Shown here: in pieces, positions 39,640 to 43,498 of the stretch
Layout of the letters: the number at the start of each line of letters is the position of its first letter
How positions within the stretch are numbered: position 1 is the first letter of the stretch
DNA from: Patescibacteria group bacterium
GTDB lineage: Bacteria > Patescibacteriota > Patescibacteriia > UBA2591 > UBA6264
Length of the DNA stretch: 43,498 bases
Assembly: GCA_018896315.1 (NCBI GenBank)
Contig: JAHIMV010000081.1
Coordinates: forward strand, 1-43,498
Reading direction: 5' to 3'
Program-made: the position numbers and the translations under genes
The notes under the pieces: generated by a model
What the model saw: only the letters and a program-made list of their open reading frames with translations
Databases searched by the model: none
What the model was told of the DNA's origin: nothing

Positions 39640-40083
39640 ATGAAATTTTTAGGTATTGATCCAGGAAAAAGATATATTGGATTAGCCATGGCTGATGACC
39701 AAGTAAAAATAGCTATGCCTTATCAGGTTTTAGATATGAATGACCATGAATCTTTGTTTAAAGAATTAGAAAAAATTGTAGCTAAGGAAAAAATACAAAA
39801 AATTATTGTTGGTTATCCAATTGGTATGTCGGGAAAACCAACAGAGCAAACCAAGATAACAGAACAATTTATAAGACAGTTAAAAAAACAGGTCAACCCT
39901 GTTAAATCCCGCAAAGCGGGAATTTCGCCAAAGGCGAAATTATTTAACAGGGTAAATATTCCAATAATTAGATTTGACGAAAGATTAAGCTCAAAAATGG
40001 CTGACAAGCTGTCATCTGGTCAGAAGCAGAATCACGCTGTAGCCGCTAATATTATTCTACAAGATTATTTAGACAAAAATTAA
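39640..40083 (+). CDS. ruvX: Putative pre-16S rRNA nuclease / Holliday junction resolvase (YqgF) with a repeat-encoded insertion
   Basis: RNase H-fold nuclease of the YqgF/RuvX family, implicated in 16S rRNA 5' maturation. MKFLGIDPGKRYIGLAMADD carries the first catalytic Asp, KIIVGYPIGMSGKPTEQT the central strand, and IIRFDERLSSKMAD the DER motif with the second acidic pair. Between IRQLKKQ and NIPIIRFDERL is an extra stretch of about 19-20 residues (VNPVKSRKAGISPKAKLFNR), exactly encoded by a 58-bp class B repeat in inverse orientation (39896-39953). Its predicted effect is a longer loop before the DER strand. Length 147. Coupled to the next gene by a 3-base gap. Confidence 0.93.
   Translation: MKFLGIDPGKRYIGLAMADDQVKIAMPYQVLDMNDHESLFKELEKIVAKEKIQKIIVGYPIGMSGKPTEQTKITEQFIRQLKKQVNPVKSRKAGISPKAKLFNRVNIPIIRFDERLSSKMADKLSSGQKQNHAVAANIILQDYLDKN
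39896..39953. repeat. Class B 58-bp unit inserted in ruvX (inverted)
   Basis: ACCCTGTTAAAT and ATTTAACAGGGT ends with two inner hairpins. In class B orientation, stem 1 ends AATTTCGCC/GGCGAAATT and stem 2 is CCCGC/GCGGG. Length is exactly 58, as in the intergenic copies. Compensatory changes keep both stems paired. The reading frame through it is open. Confidence 0.93.
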
Positions 40084-40086
40084 ATT

Positions 40087-41163
40087 ATGATTTTTATTAT
40101 TTTTTTTCTCAGTCTTGCTTTGGCAATTATTTTGACTCCTTTGGTTCGTAGTTTGGCAATAAAGTTAAATGTGGTTGATGTTTTTGGAAAATCAGAAAGA
40201 AAGATTCACAAAAAAACCACTCCTCTTTTGGGCGGTTTAGTGATATTTCTTTCTTTTTTTATTATTCTTTTTATTGCTAAACAAACTGCTTGGTGGCCTG
40301 CAGGCAAGGTTTTAGACAAACATTTAATCGGTTTGTTTTTAGCAGGTAGTTTGTTGATGATAGGAGGTTTTTTAGATGATAAATATAATTTAAAACCTGT
40401 TCAACAACTTATTTGGCCTATTTTAGCTTGTCTTGTTGTTATTATTAGTGGAATAGGCATTGAGTATATTAATAATCCTTTTGGCACTGGCTATCTGCAC
40501 CTTGATAATATAAAAATAGAGTTGATTCGATTAAAAGGAATGCCATATTATTTTACTCCTTGGGCTGATTTAGTTACTTTTTTCTGGTTAATGATTTTAA
40601 TGTATTCAACTAAATTACTTGATGGCCTGGACGGTTTGGTATCAGGAATAACAGTTATTGGCGCTTTGGTTATTGCCGGACTTTGTTTTTTTACTGAATT
40701 TTATCAGCCTGATGTTGGATTAATGAGTTTGATTTTGGCTGGAGCAGGATTAGGGTTTTTATTTTTTAATTTCCACCCAGCTAAGATTTTTTTAGGAGAA
40801 GGAGGTAGTCTTTTTGCCGGATTTATGTTAGGATCTTTGGCCATAATTTCAGGAAGCAAAGTGGCAACCACATTTTTAATTTTAGGGCTGGCTATTATTG
40901 ATTTAATTAGCGTCGTAATTCAAAGAACAGTAATTGAACGTCATTCTCCTTTTAAAGGTGATAAAAAACATTTTCATTTTCGTTTATTAGAAATTGGTTT
41001 TTCTCACCGCTTGGCAGTCATTTTTTACTGGTCTATTGCCTTGATATTTGGCTTAACTACTTTATTTTTACAAACAAAAGGTAAAATTATTTCTTTGATT
41101 ATTTTAATTGTTTTTGGCATAAGCTTGATTAATTTATATTCTTTTAGAAGAAAAAAGTGTTAA
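40087..41163 (+). CDS. WecA/TagO/MraY-family polyprenyl-phosphate sugar-1-phosphate transferase, variant active site
   Basis: Integral membrane enzyme (about 10-11 helices, 358 residues). It would transfer a sugar-1-phosphate from a UDP-sugar to undecaprenyl phosphate, the first step of a surface glycan. Family features: RKIHKKTTPLLGGLVIFLS, the GGFLDD pair (D97, D98), LLDGLDGLVSG (D179, D182), NFHPAKIFLGEGGSLFAGF, and a C-terminal KKHFHFRLLEIGFSHR. Two departures: the usual N-x-x-N before DGLDG is replaced by STKLLDG, and the usual FLGD-GS catalytic Asp is Glu (E238). It may be a CPR-specific subfamily. Tightly linked to ruvX; followed by a terminator. Confidence 0.85.
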   Translation: MIFIIFFLSLALAIILTPLVRSLAIKLNVVDVFGKSERKIHKKTTPLLGGLVIFLSFFIILFIAKQTAWWPAGKVLDKHLIGLFLAGSLLMIGGFLDDKYNLKPVQQLIWPILACLVVIISGIGIEYINNPFGTGYLHLDNIKIELIRLKGMPYYFTPWADLVTFFWLMILMYSTKLLDGLDGLVSGITVIGALVIAGLCFFTEFYQPDVGLMSLILAGAGLGFLFFNFHPAKIFLGEGGSLFAGFMLGSLAIISGSKVATTFLILGLAIIDLISVVIQRTVIERHSPFKGDKKHFHFRLLEIGFSHRLAVIFYWSIALIFGLTTLFLQTKGKIISLIILIVFGISLINLYSFRRKKC

Positions 41164-41211
41164 AAATTAATTTTTTAGTCTTTTTTGGAGTAAAAGAAAG
41201 AGAAAATTCTA

Positions 41212-41244
41212 AAAATCCCCATCTTTTTGGGGATTTTGCCTTTT
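41212..41244 (+). terminator. Intrinsic terminator
   Basis: Stem AAAATCCCC (41212-41220) with GGGGATTTT (41229-41237), an 8-base loop, then TGCCTTTT. It ends the map-ruvX-transferase transcript 48 bases after the last stop. Because the stem is flanked by A and T runs, it could work in both directions. Confidence 0.75.
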
Positions 41245-41255
41245 AAAATATTGCG

Positions 41256-41284
41256 TTGACAATCAATAAAATACAACATATAAT
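41256..41284 (+). promoter_or_regulatory. Consensus sigma-70 type promoter
   Basis: Perfect -35 TTGACA (41256-41261), a 17-bp spacer and perfect -10 TATAAT (41279-41284). Predicted transcript start is about 41291, 15 bases before the ATG of the VirD4-like gene, with a weak AAGG upstream of the start. Confidence 0.85.
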
Positions 41285-41305
41285 AATAATAATATATTTA
41301 AGGCT

Positions 41306-42835
41306 ATGGATAATATAAATCAAGAAAAAATACCTCAACCTGAGGATGAAATAGTGCTTTTTGCCGAGACTAATTATCGGAATATTCGGAAAAAATTTGG
41401 GATTAAGACCAATGACAGGCGTCGGCATATGTATTTAATTGGTAAAACTGGAACTGGAAAAACTACAGCCATGGAGAATATGGCGCTTCAAGATATTCAG
41501 GCTGGTAGAGGAGTGGTTTTTATTGATCCCCATGGTGAGTCAGTTGAAAAAATTTTAAATTTTATTCCTCCAAACCGAATTAATGACACTGTTTATTTTA
41601 ATCCAGCTGACGTAGAATATCCCTTTGCCTTTAATGTTTTGGAGAGCGTTGGTCCTGAGCATAAGCATTTAGTCGCTTCTGGCTTGGTTGGAGTATTTAA
41701 AAAGATTTGGGCAGATTCTTGGGGGCCAAGATTAGAATATGTTCTTAGAAATACTATTCTTGCTTTACTTGAATATCCAGGCAGTACGCTTTTGGGCATA
41801 ATGCGTATTTTGGTTGATAAAGACTTTAGGAAAAAAGTGGTTGACCGTTTAACAGATCCAGTAGTTAAATCATTCTGGGTTGATGAATATCCAAGATATC
41901 CTGAAAGATTGCGTGCCGAGGCTATTGCTCCTATTCAAAATAAGGTGGGACAATTTTTATCTACTTCGTTAATCAGAAATATTGTTGGTCAAGTTCGTTC
42001 TAAAATAAATTTGCGCGAAATTATGGACGAAGGAAAGATTTTAATCATGAATCTTTCTAAAGGAAGAATAGGGGAAGATGCTTCAGCTCTATTGGGGGCA
42101 ATGATGATTACCAAAATTCAAATGGCAGCTATGAGTCGTGTTGATATTCCTGAAGATAAAAGAAGAGATTTTTATCTTTATGTAGATGAATTTCAGAATT
42201 TTGCTACTGACTCATTTGCTGATATCCTTTCAGAAGCCAGAAAATATCGCCTTAATTTAATTATTGGCCATCAATACGTTGGTCAATTAACCCTAGATAG
42301 CACAAAAGTGAGAGATGCTGTTTTTGGCAATGTCGGAACAATGGTAGCCTTTAGAGTGGGAGCTGAAGACGCGGAATTTTTAGCTAAAGAATTTTTTCCT
42401 CGTTTTGATGAAACAGATTTAGTTGATTTAGATCAGTATAATATTTACGTTAAATTAATGATTGATGGAATTACTTCTGAACCATTTTCTGCTGTTACTC
42501 TACCACCTATTTCTAACCCGCAAAATTGTGAAGATAAAATTATTAAGATTTCTCGTGAGAGATATGCTGAGCCCAAAAAGGTCGTTGAAGAAAAAATTGC
42601 TCGTTGGAGTGGCGTAATTAAAACTGGACAAGGATTGCCTCAGCCATACCCAGATAAATATGAAGCAAAATGTGATGGATGTGGAGTTGAAATCAACGTC
42701 CCTTTTATTCCTGATGGTTTAAGGCCTGTCTATTGTAAAAAATGTTTAAAAAAAGCTCGACAAACAGAAAGACCATTAGAAAATATTTCTTTAAAACAGG
42801 CAATTAAAAAAGGCCCAGTTTCTTTTAGAAAATAG
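41306..42835 (+). CDS. VirD4/TraG-like (HerA-FtsK superfamily) ATPase with C-terminal zinc ribbon
   Basis: P-loop ATPase of the type IV coupling protein group. Walker A GKTGTGKT at residues 46-53 in MYLIGKTGTGKTTAMENMA, then GVVFIDPHGESVEKILNFIP. Walker B is YLYVDEFQNFA with D294-E295, and the following LSEARKYRLNLIIGHQY is typical of the TraD/VirD4 C-terminal motif. There are no clear N-terminal membrane helices, so it may be soluble or use a separate anchor protein (the gene at 3995 is a candidate). A zinc ribbon, CDGC (456-459) and CKKC (477-480), lies near the C terminus. Such genes occur in nearly all Patescibacteria; whether they move DNA or protein is unknown. Its own consensus promoter drives it. 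Confidence 0.88.
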   Translation: MDNINQEKIPQPEDEIVLFAETNYRNIRKKFGIKTNDRRRHMYLIGKTGTGKTTAMENMALQDIQAGRGVVFIDPHGESVEKILNFIPPNRINDTVYFNPADVEYPFAFNVLESVGPEHKHLVASGLVGVFKKIWADSWGPRLEYVLRNTILALLEYPGSTLLGIMRILVDKDFRKKVVDRLTDPVVKSFWVDEYPRYPERLRAEAIAPIQNKVGQFLSTSLIRNIVGQVRSKINLREIMDEGKILIMNLSKGRIGEDASALLGAMMITKIQMAAMSRVDIPEDKRRDFYLYVDEFQNFATDSFADILSEARKYRLNLIIGHQYVGQLTLDSTKVRDAVFGNVGTMVAFRVGAEDAEFLAKEFFPRFDETDLVDLDQYNIYVKLMIDGITSEPFSAVTLPPISNPQNCEDKIIKISRERYAEPKKVVEEKIARWSGVIKTGQGLPQPYPDKYEAKCDGCGVEINVPFIPDGLRPVYCKKCLKKARQTERPLENISLKQAIKKGPVSFRK

Positions 42836-42982
42836 CAATACGAATTAATGCGAATTAAGCATACGAATACTACTAATTATTTATATACTATTCGTAATAT
42901 TCTTATGAAAATAGCATACATATTATTAGCATTGCGCCTTTATTCGTAGTATTCGCATGTATTTGTAGATTAGTATTACTAC
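42836..42982. repeat. Class A hairpin spacer (before the last gene)
   Basis: AATACGAATTAATGCGAATT and GCATACGAATACTACTAATT on the left; ATTCGTAGTATTCGCATGTA and GTAGATTAGTATTACTAC on the right, ending at the ATG at 42983. Confidence 0.75.
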
Positions 42983-43498
42983 ATGAGAAAAATCCTTTTG
43001 TTTAGTATTTCTTTATTGTTTGGTTTAAGTCTGGCTGTTTGGATTTATACTCATATTGATTTAAGGGATGTTTTTTTGCGTTTTGGCTTTTTAGCTTGGT
43101 GGCAAATAATCGTCCTTTTTGCTTTGACATTAACCAAACTTATAATTTGGATTTTCCGGTGGAAGTTAATACTAAAAGCTATGGGCTTTGGTGAATTGCC
43201 TTTTAAGAGTTTAGCTGGAGCTCGTTTAGGTGAAATGGCTTTAAGCTATTTAACACCAGGTATTTACTATGGAGGAGAGATAGTTAGGGTTTTTGCTTTA
43301 AAAAAGAGCACAAATATTCCTATATCGCAAGGAATAGTTTCTGTTATTTCAGATAGAATAATTGAAATTTTTGCTTTTAGTATTTTTGCTTTTTTAGGGG
43401 TATTTGTCTTATTTTTTCAAAAAAATCTGTTTGGAGGCCTTTTTTTTACAATTCTTGGTTTTTTACCTTTGATTTTAGTAGCTTTAATTTTTAGGCTA
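42983..43498 (+). CDS. LPG-synthase-TM/YbhN-type flippase-like membrane protein (3' partial)
   Basis: The frame is open from the ATG at 42983 to the window end (172 codons). The translation begins MRKILLFSISLLFGLSLAVW, continues FRWKLILKAMGFGELPFKSL, and has the family signature LAGARLGEMALSYLTPGIYY-GGE followed by SQGIVSVISDRIIEIFAF. This matches the N-terminal part of the lysylphosphatidylglycerol synthase TM region / UPF0104 family (six to eight helices). The catalytic domain of MprF is not visible, and the family is often just the membrane flippase-like part. Likely envelope lipid or glycan transport; the substrate is unknown. Confidence 0.82.
   Translation, partial: MRKILLFSISLLFGLSLAVWIYTHIDLRDVFLRFGFLAWWQIIVLFALTLTKLIIWIFRWKLILKAMGFGELPFKSLAGARLGEMALSYLTPGIYYGGEIVRVFALKKSTNIPISQGIVSVISDRIIEIFAFSIFAFLGVFVLFFQKNLFGGLFFTILGFLPLILVALIFRL

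Noticed and set aside
41243..41428. Minus-strand reading frame over the start of the VirD4-like gene
   Set aside because: It overlaps a consensus promoter and a clear coding start on the plus strand; the translation is low-complexity and AT-driven.

Overview
The window is AT-rich and reads as a bacterial chromosome segment of the Patescibacteria (Candidate Phyla Radiation), most likely of Parcubacteria type. The main reasons are a ribosomal S10-spc cluster without rpmD (L30), short proteins, a ComEC split into two genes, a VirD4-like ATPase with a C-terminal zinc ribbon, a glycyl-radical ribonucleotide reductase full of inteins, and minimal fermentative genes (tpiA, fba). UAA and UAG are the usual stops. 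UGA ends only rpsC and is used as the recoding stop in prfB, so the standard bacterial code applies. The lineage assignment is inference; no 16S gene is present.

Layout. 1-2.2 kb: tpiA (5' truncated by the window edge), a class II fructose-bisphosphate aldolase and a small membrane-anchored protein. 2.2-2.75 kb: tRNA-Thr(GGT), tRNA-Tyr(GTA), tRNA-Thr(TGT), rpmG and tRNA-Trp(CCA). 2.8-8.4 kb: dnaJ, a membrane protein of unknown role behind a consensus promoter, rsmI, metG and a CvpA-like gene. 8.5-17 kb: a 2520-codon nrdD interrupted by five LAGLIDADG-bearing inteins, then its activase nrdG. 17-21.8 kb: an HtrA protease, prfB with a programmed +1 frameshift, and ComEC in two pieces. 22-23.1 kb: an unusual adenylate-kinase-like gene. 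23.3-39.6 kb: tuf and the S10/spc ribosomal genes in canonical order to secY-adk-map. 39.6-43.5 kb: ruvX, a WecA/TagO-like transferase, a VirD4-like ATPase and the start of an LPG-synthase-TM/flippase-like gene.

The most striking non-coding feature is that almost every gap between genes holds a long imperfect palindrome whose outer arms begin at the stop codon of one gene and end at the start codon of the next. I sort these repeats by eye into classes. A has ATACGAAT/ATTCGTAT arms. B is a fixed 58-bp three-hairpin unit with ACCCTGTTAAAT ends. C is about 130 bp with 17-bp inverted ends, CCCAGCACTTATTTTGC. D has GAACC arms. E ends in GAAGCGAAGCGA. F is a 48-bp double hairpin. G is a 220-290 bp AATCAAA/ATTTTACATTTT spacer. 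B and C share the same flanking shoulders, so their cores look interchangeable. Units B, F and a 30-bp GGATCC-centred palindrome also sit in frame inside ruvX, nrdG, dnaJ and rplD. Two C copies 22.6 kb apart are identical over about 137 bp. This looks like a family, or several families, of small palindromic elements that colonise gene boundaries, even in the most highly expressed operon of the cell. No gene that could mobilise them is seen here.
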